DNA of 64,000 bases from Neisseriaceae bacterium HSC-16F19 (GTDB taxonomy: Bacteria > Pseudomonadota > Gammaproteobacteria > Burkholderiales > Neisseriaceae), in NCBI RefSeq assembly GCF_024171525.1, contig NZ_JALJZY010000006.1, forward strand, positions 62,001 to 126,000. Direction: 5' to 3'. Position numbers and translations under genes: made by a program. The stretch's first letter is position 1; each line of letters begins with the position of its first letter. Shown in pieces: positions 8,941 through 17,252 of this stretch. The notes beneath the pieces were generated by a model. That model ran no database searches. It had not been told where the DNA came from and saw only the letters and a program-made list of their open reading frames with translations.

Positions 8941-10050
8941 ATGAACACCAACCCGCCTGTTGTCTATAACTTCTCCGCCGGACCGGCCACCCTGCCGACG
9001 GCGGTTTTGCGTACCGCCCAGCACGAACTGCTCGATTACAACGGCAGCGGCTGCTCGGTGATGACCATGAGCCACCGCTCCGACACCTTTATGAGCATCC
9101 TGCACCATGCCGAGCAGGATTTGCGCGATTTGATGGGCATTCCCAATAATTACAAAGTATTGTTTCTGCAAGGCGGTGCCAGCGCGCAATTCAATATGGT
9201 GGTGATGAATCTGGCCAACGGTTTTGAGCGGGTAGATTCCGTGGTCACCGGCAACTGGAGCCAGATTGCCCACAAACAAATGGGCAGCCTCTCCTCCGCA
9301 CGCATCCATCTGGCCGCCCACGGCGGCGAGCGCTACGACTACACCGACGTACCGCCCCCGGAAACCTGGGATGTGGATGCTTCGTCCGCTTTTGTGCACT
9401 ATGTGATTAACGAAACCGTGCACGGCCTGCAATACCGCGATATTCCCAAGCCCGACGGCCTGCCGACCATGGTGTGCGATATGTCCAGCGAAATCTTGTC
9501 GCGGCCGGTGAATGTGCGCGATTTCGGCGTGATTTATGCCGGGGCACAGAAAAACATCGGTCCTTCCGGCGCCACCATCGTCATCATCCGCGAAGACCTG
9601 CTGGAGCGCTGTTCCGACCGCGTGCCCGATGTGTGGAATTACCGCAGCCATGTCGAGCGCCAGGGCATGTACAACACCCCGGCCACTTATCCGATTTACA
9701 TTGCCGGTCTGGTATTCCGCTGGTTGCAGGCACAGGGCGGTGTGAAAGCCATGGAAGCGGTGAACGAACTCAAGGCGCGCATCCTCTATGCCGCCATCGA
9801 CGGCAGCGGCGGTTTCTACCGCAACAATGTTGCCGCCCATGCCCGTTCGTACATGAACGTGATTTTTCACACCCCCAATGCCGAATTGGACGAACGTTTC
9901 GCCCAAGAGGCCACCGTGCACGGCCTGCAACTTTTGCGCGGCTACAAAACCATGGGCGGCCTGCGCGCCAGCATCTACAACGCCATGCCCGTGCAGGGCG
10001 TGGAAGCCTTGGTGGCGTTTATGCAGGACTTCCAGCGACGCTACGGATAA
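8941..10050 (+). CDS. serC: Phosphoserine aminotransferase
   Basis: 369 residues from the ATG at 8941 (MNTNPPVVYNFSAGPATLP). A TTG three codons upstream is less likely. It transfers the amino group from glutamate to 3-phosphohydroxypyruvate in serine biosynthesis and also acts in the PLP pathway. The PLP lysine is K204 in AGAQKNIGPSG. The N-terminal NFSAGPA motif is family-typical. It is followed after about 50 bp, containing one DUS, by the YbjQ pair and argS on the same strand. Confidence 0.95.
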   Translation: MNTNPPVVYNFSAGPATLPTAVLRTAQHELLDYNGSGCSVMTMSHRSDTFMSILHHAEQDLRDLMGIPNNYKVLFLQGGASAQFNMVVMNLANGFERVDSVVTGNWSQIAHKQMGSLSSARIHLAAHGGERYDYTDVPPPETWDVDASSAFVHYVINETVHGLQYRDIPKPDGLPTMVCDMSSEILSRPVNVRDFGVIYAGAQKNIGPSGATIVIIREDLLERCSDRVPDVWNYRSHVERQGMYNTPATYPIYIAGLVFRWLQAQGGVKAMEAVNELKARILYAAIDGSGGFYRNNVAAHARSYMNVIFHTPNAELDERFAQEATVHGLQLLRGYKTMGGLRASIYNAMPVQGVEALVAFMQDFQRRYG

Positions 10051-10100
10051 GCGGCAAAGCCGTTTCAGGCTGCCTGAACACTTTAATCAAAAGGAAAACC

Positions 10101-10415
10101 ATGCTCATCAGCAATCTCGAATACATCCCCGACCGCCGCATCGTGCGCCATCTGGGCCTGGTGCAAGGCTCAACCGTGCGTGCCAAACATGTGGGCCGCG
10201 ACATTATGGCCGGTTTGAAAAACATCGTCGGCGGCGAGCTCAAAGGCTATACCGAACTCTTGAACGAATCGCGCGAAGAGGCCGTGGCGCGCATGACCCA
10301 AGAAGCACAGCAACTGGGCGCCAATGCGGTCATTAACGTGCGTTTTTCCACCGCCTCTGTGGCCGCCGGTGCTTCGGAAATCTTTGCCTACGGCACCGCC
10401 GTGGTGGTGGAGTAA
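10101..10415 (+). CDS. YbjQ-family protein (copy 1)
   Basis: 104 residues, ATG at 10101 with AAGGA 6-7 bp upstream. It is a compact YbjQ/UPF0145 domain: VRHLGLVQGSTVRAKHVGRDI in two parts, then the GGELKGYTELL turn and the RMTQEAQQLGANAVINVRF helix-strand. The family is predicted to bind metal or form a pentameric ring, but its role is not established. It ends 4 bp before the GTG of a second YbjQ-domain gene, so the two are probably co-transcribed and related by duplication. Confidence 0.85.
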   Translation: MLISNLEYIPDRRIVRHLGLVQGSTVRAKHVGRDIMAGLKNIVGGELKGYTELLNESREEAVARMTQEAQQLGANAVINVRFSTASVAAGASEIFAYGTAVVVE

Positions 10416-10419
10416 GGCC

Positions 10420-10893
10420 GTGGAGTGGCTGAGTTTTGTTGCGTGGCTGATACCGCCGGTTTTGTTGCTGGTCGGCTTTTTCAGCGGCCGCCATTATCGC
10501 AGCCAGCAGCGCCGCAGTATTGAAACCCGCGAACAGGCTTTGCAGCACATCCGCGTGATTGCCGTGCGCCGTCCGCCCAAGAGTTTTGCCGAGCAAAGCC
10601 TGGTGAGCGGCAGCGTGGTGGTGAGCAGCGATTATTTCAGCCGTCTGGTGGCCTGGTTTTTCAATCTGATTGGCGGGCGCATCGACATCTATAGCGAGCT
10701 GTTGGAACTGGCGCGGCGCGAAGCGCTGCTGCGCATGAAAGAAGAAGCCGCCGCCCGCGGCGCCGATGCGGTGCTGAACCTGAAAATCAATACGGTGACC
10801 TTGGACAATATCCACGACACCAAGGGCGGCAGCACCGTTGGCACCATGGAAGTGCTGGTTTACGGCACGGCGGGCAAAATCCGCCGTAGCTGA
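10420..10893 (+). CDS. Membrane-anchored YbjQ-family protein (copy 2)
   Basis: 157 residues from the GTG at 10420, four bases after the stop of the previous gene. Longer in-frame starts would run through the upstream gene in another frame and give an implausible Pro/Trp-rich leader. Residues 1-20 form a transmembrane helix. The C-terminal half repeats the YbjQ pattern (LLELARREALLRMKEEAAARGADAVLNLK, cited in parts). The middle (about 25-70) is unlike copy 1. It is probably an inner-membrane-attached paralogue. Function unknown. Confidence 0.82.
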   Translation: MEWLSFVAWLIPPVLLLVGFFSGRHYRSQQRRSIETREQALQHIRVIAVRRPPKSFAEQSLVSGSVVVSSDYFSRLVAWFFNLIGGRIDIYSELLELARREALLRMKEEAAARGADAVLNLKINTVTLDNIHDTKGGSTVGTMEVLVYGTAGKIRRS

Positions 10894-10911
10894 TATTTTT
10901 GGAACAATATT

Positions 10912-12633
10912 ATGAATCTACACCGAACCGTGGCGCATGAAGTGGAGGCGGCTTTTGCCGCCGCCGCTCTTTCAGGCAGCCCGATTGTTTTGCAGCCGGC
11001 CAAAAACGCCGATTTCGGCGATTACCAGGTCAACGGCGTGATGGGCGCGGCCAAACAGGCCAAACAAAACCCGCGCGAACTGGCGCAAAAAGTGGCCGAC
11101 GCACTGGCGGACAATGCCGTGATTGCCAGCGCCGAAGTGGCTGGTCCCGGCTTTATCAATCTGCGCCTGCATCCCGAATTTCTGGCGCAAAAAGTGGCCG
11201 CAGCTTTGGCCGATGGCGAACATCTGGGCGTTGCAACCGCTACCCAGCCGGATACTGTGGTGGTGGACTATTCCTCGCCCAACCTGGCCAAAGAAATGCA
11301 CGTCGGCCATTTGCGCTCCAGCATCATCGGCGACAGCATCACCCGTATTTACGGCTTCCTCGGCCACCACGTTATCCGCCAAAACCATGTCGGCGACTGG
11401 GGCACCCAGTTCGGCATGCTGGTGGCCTATATGGTGGAGCAGCAGCAACACAATGCCGCATTCGAACTGGCCGACTTGGAACAGTTTTACCGCAACGCCA
11501 AAGTGCGTTTCGACGAAGATGCCGCCTTTGCCGACACCGCCCGCGATTATGTGGTGCGCCTGCAAAGCGGCGACGCGGCAGTGCTCTCCTTGTGGCGTCA
11601 GTTTGTGGCCATTTCCTTAAGCCATGCCCAAGAGGTGTACGACACCCTCGGCCTGTTACTGAGCCCGGACGATGTGGCCGGCGAATCGCTGTACAACCCC
11701 GATTTGCAGCAGGTGGTGGATGAACTGGGCGCCCAAGGCTTGGCCGTGGACGATGACGGCGCCAAAGTGGTGTTTTTGGACGAATTCAAAAATCAGGACG
11801 GCGAAGCGGCGGCCTTTATTGTGCAGAAACAGGGCGGCGGCTTTCTCTATGCCAGCACCGACTTGGCCTGCATGCGCTACCGCGTGCGCCGGCTTCAAGC
11901 CACGCGTCTGTTGTATGTGGTCGATCACCGCCAGAAACTGCATTTCGAGCAATTGTTTACCACTGCCCGCAAAGCCGGATGGCTGCCTGAAAACGTGCAC
12001 GCCGAATTTATCGGCTTCGGTACCATGATGGGCAAAGACGGCAAACCGTTTAAAACCCGCAGCGGCGACACCGTGAAACTGGCCGATTTGCTCGCCGAAG
12101 CGGTGGAGCGCGCCACCGGTTTGGTGCGCAGCAAAAACGCCGAGCTTTCCGAGGACGAAGCACAGCGCATCGGCCGTGTGGTCGGCATCGGCGCGGTCAA
12201 ATACGCCGACTTGAGCAAAAACCGCAACAGCGATTATGTTTTTGACTGGGACACCATGCTCAGCTTCGAGGGCAATACCGCGCCTTATCTGCAATATGCC
12301 TACACCCGCGTGCAAAGCGTATTCCGCAAGGCCGGTGATTGGAACCGCAATGCCGGGGTGCTGCTGAACGAACCCTTGGAACAACAACTGGCGCTGGAAC
12401 TGTTGAAATTCGCCGATGTGTTGAATCATGCTGCTGACACATACATGCCGCACCATCTGGCCGCCTATCTCTACCAAGTGGCCACGCTGTTTTCGCGTTT
12501 CTACGAAGCCTGCCCCATCCTCAAGGCCGAAGGCGCACTGCGCGACAGCCGTCTGCAACTGGCCGAACTCACCGGCCGCACGCTGAAAACCGGTTTGGAT
12601 TTGTTGGGTATTGAAGTATTGGATGTGATGTAA
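10912..12633 (+). CDS. argS: Arginyl-tRNA synthetase
   Basis: 573 residues, the normal length. It charges tRNA-Arg with arginine. The N-terminal Add1 tRNA-D-loop domain occupies about 1-110. The HIGH-type motif is HVGH at 130-133, following SSPNLAKEM. The KMSK-equivalent loop is the KPFKTRSGDTV segment near residue 380. The C-terminal helical anticodon domain (DALR) occupies about 450-573. A DUS is embedded near codon 21 (LSGS) and another near codon 360 (LPEN), both read as ordinary residues. A DUS terminator follows, then the CRISPR array. Confidence 0.96.
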   Translation: MNLHRTVAHEVEAAFAAAALSGSPIVLQPAKNADFGDYQVNGVMGAAKQAKQNPRELAQKVADALADNAVIASAEVAGPGFINLRLHPEFLAQKVAAALADGEHLGVATATQPDTVVVDYSSPNLAKEMHVGHLRSSIIGDSITRIYGFLGHHVIRQNHVGDWGTQFGMLVAYMVEQQQHNAAFELADLEQFYRNAKVRFDEDAAFADTARDYVVRLQSGDAAVLSLWRQFVAISLSHAQEVYDTLGLLLSPDDVAGESLYNPDLQQVVDELGAQGLAVDDDGAKVVFLDEFKNQDGEAAAFIVQKQGGGFLYASTDLACMRYRVRRLQATRLLYVVDHRQKLHFEQLFTTARKAGWLPENVHAEFIGFGTMMGKDGKPFKTRSGDTVKLADLLAEAVERATGLVRSKNAELSEDEAQRIGRVVGIGAVKYADLSKNRNSDYVFDWDTMLSFEGNTAPYLQYAYTRVQSVFRKAGDWNRNAGVLLNEPLEQQLALELLKFADVLNHAADTYMPHHLAAYLYQVATLFSRFYEACPILKAEGALRDSRLQLAELTGRTLKTGLDLLGIEVLDVM

Positions 12634-12659
12634 ACCCATCTGCCCCATCTGTGCAAACG

Positions 12660-12695
12660 ATTTCAGGCAGCCTTAGGGCTGCCTGAATTTTTTTG
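12660..12695 (+). terminator. argS terminator (DUS hairpin with T-run)
   Basis: TTTCAGGCAGCC-TTA-GGGCTGCCTGAA forms an 11-bp stem followed by TTTTTTT. It ends 6 bp before the first CRISPR repeat, isolating the array from argS transcription. Confidence 0.88.
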
Positions 12696-12700
12696 GGCGG

Positions 12701-13977
12701 TGATTTATCCCCGTAGTGATGGGGCTTTTTTTCAATCGCATTTTTCAAATAAGGGAATTGGCCTGCTGCTGTCTCAATCCCCGTAGTGATGGGGCTTTTT
12801 TCAATATTGCTGATTACAACATAGAGTTATCTCTAGTTGGTCTCAATCCCCGTAGTGATGGGGCTTTTTTTCAATTCTTTGCCATCAGACTTGAAACCCT
12901 TTTTGCGTCTCAATCCCCGTAGTGATGGGGCTTTTTTTCAATGAAATAATCATGTCTTTAAATCAAGTAAATTTAGTCTCAATCCCCGTAGTGATGGGGC
13001 TTTTTTTCAATAATCATATTGAGCGAGTGCCCTAGACACTATCTGTCTCAATCCCCGTAGTGATGGGGCTTTTTTTCAATAGAAGCAACAGGCTAACCTG
13101 TTCGAAGCCTTCGTCTCAATCCCCGTAGTGATGGGGCTTTTTTTCAATTTATCATTGGTTCTTTAATAGCCTATGCCCTTTTGTCTCAATCCCCGTAGTG
13201 ATGGGGCTTTTTTTCAATCGACACCCACGGCGGTGACGATTTGGTCGCACAGTCTCAATCCCCGTAGTGATGGGGCTTTTTTTCAATTTATGATGACTGC
13301 GAGTTGATAGGTGAAGACCTAGTCTCAATCCCCGTAGTGATGGGGCTTTTTTTCAATGTCTTCGATGTCGCATTCGCTGTCGATGATGCGTCTCAATCCC
13401 CGTAGTGATGGGGCTTTTTTTCAATGAAGCTGTTCGCAAAGGTAGCACTGTAGTGCAGTCTCAATCCCCGTAGTGATGGGGCTTTTTTTCAATGCATTAT
13501 TATGAATAACTTCACTCAATTCCGTCAGTCTCAATCCCCGTAGTGATGGGGCTTTTTTTCAATTTTCTTGAAAGGAAAAATTATGGAATTATCAAGTCTC
13601 AATCCCCGTAGTGATGGGGCTTTTTTTCAATATAAACAGATTAGAGAAAGGCACACAGGCAGCAGTCTCAATCCCCGTAGTGATGGGGCTTTTTTTCAAT
13701 GCTAAAGCTTTGGTATCGCCTTTCGAAGAAAAGGTCTCAATCCCCGTAGTGATGGGGCTTTTTTTCAATGGGTCAGCCTGGGAGGAATATAGGGGATGTT
13801 CAGTCTCAATCCCCGTAGTGATGGGGCTTTTTTTCAATACTGATTGATAATAAACTTGACCAAGAAGCACGTCTCAATCCCCGTAGTGATGGGGCTTTTT
13901 TTCAATCTTGACCCGACTTCAATCCGCTCCGCAGGGGATATGTCTCAATCCCCGTAGTGATGGGGCTTTTTTTCAAT
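12701..13977 (-). CRISPR. CRISPR array, 19 repeats of 36 bp, 18 spacers, no cas genes in window
   Basis: The plus-strand repeat begins GTCTCAATCCCCGTAGTGAT, continues GGGGC, then seven T and CAAT (36 bp). Repeat starts: 12701, 12771, 12840, 12907, 12976, 13045, 13113, 13183, 13252, 13322, 13390, 13458, 13528, 13596, 13665, 13734, 13803, 13871, 13942. Spacers are 31-35 bp and all differ. The second repeat lacks one T (35 bp). The first (12701-12736) is degenerate in its initial six bases, as expected for the leader-distal repeat, so the leader should be on the right. Read on the minus strand the repeat ends in ATTGAGAC, which fits the 8-nt 5' handle of type I or III crRNAs. Type cannot be settled without cas genes. 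Confidence 0.97.
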
Positions 13978-14090
13978 AGCAGTGTGGTGTTTTCTCCTTT
14001 CTAGCCAATGGCTTATAAGTATGCTTTCCAAAAAAATCATTCTTAACAAAGATAATCATAGTTTAACGATTACTTAACGGCTTTGCAAGC
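13978..14090 (-). promoter_or_regulatory. Putative CRISPR leader
   Basis: An AT-rich stretch of about 110 bp abuts the perfect repeat at 13942-13977. Read on the minus strand it contains GATTATC, GTTAAG and a TATAAG about 60 bp before the first repeat, followed by AAAGGAG. Position, composition and the degenerate repeat at the opposite end support a leader with transcription towards 12701. The promoter assignment is inference. Confidence 0.55.
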
Positions 14091-14136
14091 CCTGCACGGG
14101 TGTGATTTCAGGCAGCCTAAAACCTTAGCTGCCGTC

Positions 14137-14156
14137 ATTCCCGCGAACACGGGAAT
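14137..14156. repeat. dRS3 element
   Basis: ATTCCC-N8-GGGAAT exactly matches the dRS3 consensus of Neisseria. The palindrome extends outward to CGTCATTCCCGCG..CGGGAATGACG. In meningococci dRS3 copies are targets for filamentous prophage and for neighbouring repeat arrays. Confidence 0.85.
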
Positions 14157-14223
14157 GACGTCGGTTTTATATTTGTGCCGACACATGAGGTTTTGCAAAG
14201 ATCTCAGGCTGTCTGAAACAGTA

Positions 14224-14706
14224 TTACGGCTGTGCGTCTGCCTGGGTATAAGGCCGTTTGTGTATCAGTCTGAAGCGGCCTTTGTCTTCCACATAAAAGC
14301 GCATTTGGCAGCCTTGTTTTTCGGTATCGAGGCCCAAGACCAGCAGGCGGCTGTTGGGGCGGTAATCGATAATCGGATCCAAATAGCCGTCATCCAAGTA
14401 GCAGCCGGTGATGGTGCCTTCGGGCAAGAAGCCGCTGCGGCCGGTTTTGAGGTTGTATACCATGCCAAAGACACAGCCGGTGCCGCAACCGGCAAAGCCC
14501 AAACCGTAGTGTCCGGCAAAATTCGCCGGCTGTTTGGCCAACTCGCGGAAACGGGTGCGGAACTGGCGGGTTTCTTTATTGAGCTTTAAAGCTGCTTTGG
14601 CGCCGGTATGAACCTTGGCCGGATAATCCTCAAAACGCGGATCTTCGGCATGGGCGGCAGCGGATACGGCCAGAGCGGCGGCCAAACAAAGCAAACGGGT
14701 TTTCAT
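14224..14706 (-). CDS. Secreted protein with NFAGHY / GCGTGC motif
   Basis: 160 residues. MKTRLLCLAAALAVSAAAHA is a Sec signal peptide with a cleavage site after AHA. The mature protein contains NFAGHYGLGFAGCGTGC (about 62-78), a TGRSGFLPEG stretch and single cysteines near 102 and 133, so disulfides are likely in the periplasm. The NFxGHY...CGTxC pattern recurs in small secreted proteins of unknown function in Proteobacteria, from memory of such families; I know no assigned role. AAGGAGG-like bases sit before the start. It shares no operon with its neighbours. Confidence 0.75.
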   Translation of the reverse strand: MKTRLLCLAAALAVSAAAHAEDPRFEDYPAKVHTGAKAALKLNKETRQFRTRFRELAKQPANFAGHYGLGFAGCGTGCVFGMVYNLKTGRSGFLPEGTITGCYLDDGYLDPIIDYRPNSRLLVLGLDTEKQGCQMRFYVEDKGRFRLIHKRPYTQADAQP

Positions 14707-14787
14707 AGGGGATGTCTCCTGTGGAAGGGAGGCTTATCATAAAACCATTATTCTTCGGCAGCCAAGTAAAAATTATTCTATAAGGCG

Positions 14788-14826
14788 TACAACATTTCAG
14801 GCAGCCTTGAAGGCTGCCTGAAAATA
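14788..14826. terminator. DUS hairpin terminator downstream of nrdB
   Basis: ATTTCAGGCAGCCTTGAAGGCTGCCTGAAAAT is an inverted DUS pair 15 bp past the nrdB stop. It is oriented to terminate nrdB. Confidence 0.8.
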
Positions 14827-14840
14827 TAGGCATAAACGGT

Positions 14841-15974
14841 TTACAGCTCGAAATCGCCCAAATCCTCGGCATTCACTTCGGCATCGATTTGGCCGATAAG
14901 GTAGGAGCTGATTTCCACTTCCTGCGGGGCGACCTGCACATTGTCGGAGGAGAGCCAGGCATTGATCCACGGAATGGGGTTTTGCGTGGCGCCTTCAAAT
15001 GCCGGTTTCAGGCCCACCGCCTGCATGCGCAGATTGGTGATGTATTCCACATACTGGCTCAAAATTTCTTTGTTCAAGCCGATCATGGAGCCGTCTTTAA
15101 ACAGATATTCGGCCCATTCTTTTTCCTGCAAGGCCGCGGTTTTGAAAAGCTCGAAACATTGCTCTTCCAATTCGGCGGCAATCCCGGCCATTTCCGCATC
15201 GTCCACGCCGCTTTTCATCAGATTGAGCATATGCTGGGTGCCGGTAAGGTGCAGCGCCTCGTCGCGGGCAATCAGTTTGATGATTTTGGCGTTGCCTTCC
15301 ATCAGTTCGCGCTCGGCAAAGGCAAAGGAGCAGGCGAAAGACACATAAAAGCGGATGGCTTCCAGCACATTGACGCACATCAGGCACAGATAGAGTTTTT
15401 TCTTCAGCTCGCGCTTGTTGACCAACACGGTTTTGCCGTTGATGTGGTGCTCGCCTTCGCCCAAGAGGTTGTAATACTGGGTGTATTCGATCAAATCGTC
15501 GTAATAGCAGGCAATGTCTTCGGCACGCGCCTGGATATGGCGGTTTTCGACAATATCGTCAAACACCAGTGCCGGGTCGTTGACGATATTGCGGATGATG
15601 TGGGTGTAGCTGCGCGAATGGATGGTTTCGGAAAAAGACCAGGTCTCAATCCAGGTTTCCAGCTCCGGAATCGACACCAGGGGCAGGAGCGCCACATTGG
15701 GGCTGCGGCCCTGGATGGAGTCGAGCAGGGTTTGATATTTGAGATTGCTGATAAAAATATGCTTTTCGTGCTCGGGCAGGTTTTGGTAATCGATGCGGTC
15801 GCGCGAGACATCGATTTCTTCCGGGCGCCAGAAGAAAGACAGCTGTTTTTCTATCAGTTTTTCAAAGATTTCGTATTTTTGTTGGTCGTAACGCGCCACA
15901 TTGACCGGCTGGCCGAAAAACATGGGCTCGGAAAGGGCATTATTGGCAGCCTTGCTGAAGGTGCTGTATTGCAT
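14841..15974 (-). CDS. nrdB: Ribonucleotide reductase class Ia, beta subunit
   Basis: 377 residues from the ATG at 15974 (MQYSTFSKAANN), which matches the usual NrdB start. A further ATG at 15995 adds seven residues. NrdB carries the diiron-tyrosyl radical cofactor that starts dNTP formation by NrdA. Long blocks are near-identical to E. coli NrdB (EPMFFGQPVNVARYDQQKYE, PNVALLPLVSIPE, SYTHIIRNIVND). The C-terminal tail (EDLGDFEL) is the acidic peptide that docks on NrdA. Unusually, an unrelated gene separates it from nrdA. Confidence 0.97.
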   Translation of the reverse strand: MQYSTFSKAANNALSEPMFFGQPVNVARYDQQKYEIFEKLIEKQLSFFWRPEEIDVSRDRIDYQNLPEHEKHIFISNLKYQTLLDSIQGRSPNVALLPLVSIPELETWIETWSFSETIHSRSYTHIIRNIVNDPALVFDDIVENRHIQARAEDIACYYDDLIEYTQYYNLLGEGEHHINGKTVLVNKRELKKKLYLCLMCVNVLEAIRFYVSFACSFAFAERELMEGNAKIIKLIARDEALHLTGTQHMLNLMKSGVDDAEMAGIAAELEEQCFELFKTAALQEKEWAEYLFKDGSMIGLNKEILSQYVEYITNLRMQAVGLKPAFEGATQNPIPWINAWLSSDNVQVAPQEVEISSYLIGQIDAEVNAEDLGDFEL

Positions 15975-16053
15975 GACTAAGTGTTCGCAGGACATGGTGT
16001 GCTTTCAATAAGGTATGTTTGGGGTAGCTCAATAATTTCAGGCAGCCTGAAGG

Positions 16054-16905
16054 CTATCCGGCAATATAGGCATCGTCAGGCTGACCGTTGCTGTTGCCGT
16101 CGATCATAATGATATGGTCGAAAAACAGTCTGCCATCGTGGTAATAAGCGGTAAAACCGTCCGGATAGATATTCAGTTCCGTGAGCGAGATACGCTGTTG
16201 GAATGATGTTAAGTTCAGGGCTTGCGTATCTTGTTGCTCGGCATGCTCGTTAGCCGCCTGCCAGTCTTGCGCTTGTGACAATAGTTGATTGGCGGCAAAG
16301 CGGCGCCATTGCTTGTCCAGTATATCTGCACGTGCCACAAAGTTTTGCAAAATGGCAGTACTTGCGCGGGCGGTTTCGGCATGGTCGTCACAATCCAGCG
16401 AAATACCGATTTCGGTATCCAGCCAGCGGATATCGCCTGCAAATGCCCGCTCATCCCGAAACAGGGTCAAACAGCCCAAACCGTCCAGCTGCAAATGGCA
16501 GGGCGTTTCGTAAGCGGCCAAGGCTGCCTGTAATTCGGGCTGTCTGACATCGGCAGCCACAACGGCCAATACCTGAAAGCGCAAGCGGTATTCGACCGGG
16601 CCGTGTTGTTGGCGCACCCGCAGGCGGTAGGCGGTTTTGGGCGCCAGTTGAAAGCGCCAAGTGGCGGCATTTCTATCCGCTTCCAGCCATTCCAGACGGA
16701 TGCTTTGTTGTTGGTATCGGCCGTCGGCATCGATATAGGCGATGCAGTGGCAGCTGGGTGTCCACAGCACATTCATGCCCGTTTTGCCACAGCCGCTTGC
16801 ACCGCTGCTGTCGGTCAGTACGGTGATTTCCTGCGCCTGTTCTTGGAAACCGGCATTAAAGGCAGCGGTTTCGCGCTCGATTTGGCTGTTGTTGTCCGGA
16901 TTCAT
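16054..16905 (-). CDS. DUF2262-domain protein between nrdA and nrdB
   Basis: 283 residues from the ATG at 16905. The first half (about 1-140) is not recognised. The second half resembles DUF2262: a FAGDIRWLDTEIGISLDCDD strand region, a helix with WRRFAANQLLSQAQDWQ, and the C-terminal DGFTAYYHDGRLFFDHIIMI segment ending in a PDDAYIAG tail. DUF2262 proteins turn up among polymorphic-toxin immunity and other accessory genes, but no function is proven. There is no signal peptide. It lies between nrdA and nrdB on the same strand, with a DUS at its 3' end, and may be co-transcribed with either. Confidence 0.7.
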   Translation of the reverse strand: MNPDNNSQIERETAAFNAGFQEQAQEITVLTDSSGASGCGKTGMNVLWTPSCHCIAYIDADGRYQQQSIRLEWLEADRNAATWRFQLAPKTAYRLRVRQQHGPVEYRLRFQVLAVVAADVRQPELQAALAAYETPCHLQLDGLGCLTLFRDERAFAGDIRWLDTEIGISLDCDDHAETARASTAILQNFVARADILDKQWRRFAANQLLSQAQDWQAANEHAEQQDTQALNLTSFQQRISLTELNIYPDGFTAYYHDGRLFFDHIIMIDGNSNGQPDDAYIAG

Positions 16906-17120
16906 ATACAAGGCAATGGAGAAAGGTGGGGATGTTTTAGGCTGCCTGAAAACCCTATTTAGCTGGTCGGTTTAAAGATGCTTGGGGATTCTGCGACTGT
17001 GCTGGCGCTGCGCGCAGAATGACGGTGGGCGGCCATCTTGTGCGCAGTCGCAGGTTCCGGATGTTGTTGCTATGCACGCTATTCGCCACCTGTGGTTTTA
17101 CTTTCCAATATCAGCAAACC

Positions 17121-17182
17121 GTAGGTCGGCTCTCCGAGCCGACACATACAATATTCAAAGTCGGCTCGGAGAGCCGGCCTAC
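17121..17182. repeat. REP/BIME pair, CGGCTC-type stem
   Basis: GTAG + GTCGGCTCTCCGAGCCGAC (17121-17143) and its inverse (17160-17182) are separated by 16 bp. Each half is itself a palindrome headed by the tetranucleotide GTAG, the layout of REP sequences arranged as a BIME. A near-identical copy is at 27018-27076. Confidence 0.8.
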
Positions 17183-17211
17183 CCGATGTTGCATATATCA
17201 GCCTTTCATCT

Positions 17212-17246
17212 GTTTTCAGGCAGCCCATAAGGCTGCCTGAAAACCC
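17212..17246 (-). terminator. nrdA terminator (DUS pair)
   Basis: GTTTTCAGGCAGCCCATAAGGCTGCCTGAAAAC forms a 13-bp stem immediately after the nrdA stop and runs into TTTTC on the minus strand. Confidence 0.8.
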
Positions 17247-17252
17247 CCAGCA

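Larger units (their letters stand above)
16906..17252. other. Intergenic region 3' of nrdA
   Basis: About 350 bp without a gene. It holds a DUS near 16940, a short inverted sequence around 16988-17030 (GATTCTGCGACTG and CTGCGCGCAGAATGAC), the REP/BIME pair at 17121-17182, and the nrdA DUS terminator at 17212-17246. Nothing protein-like is seen. Confidence 0.6.

Noticed and set aside
12716..12922. ORFs inside the CRISPR array on both strands (also 13592-13870)
   Set aside because: Their repeated peptide units (VSIPVVMGLFFN, KKSPITTGIET) are translations of the CRISPR repeat.
12701..13977. Assigning the CRISPR subtype from the repeat alone
   Set aside because: The ATTGAGAC end fits several type I and III subtypes; without cas genes a call would be a guess.
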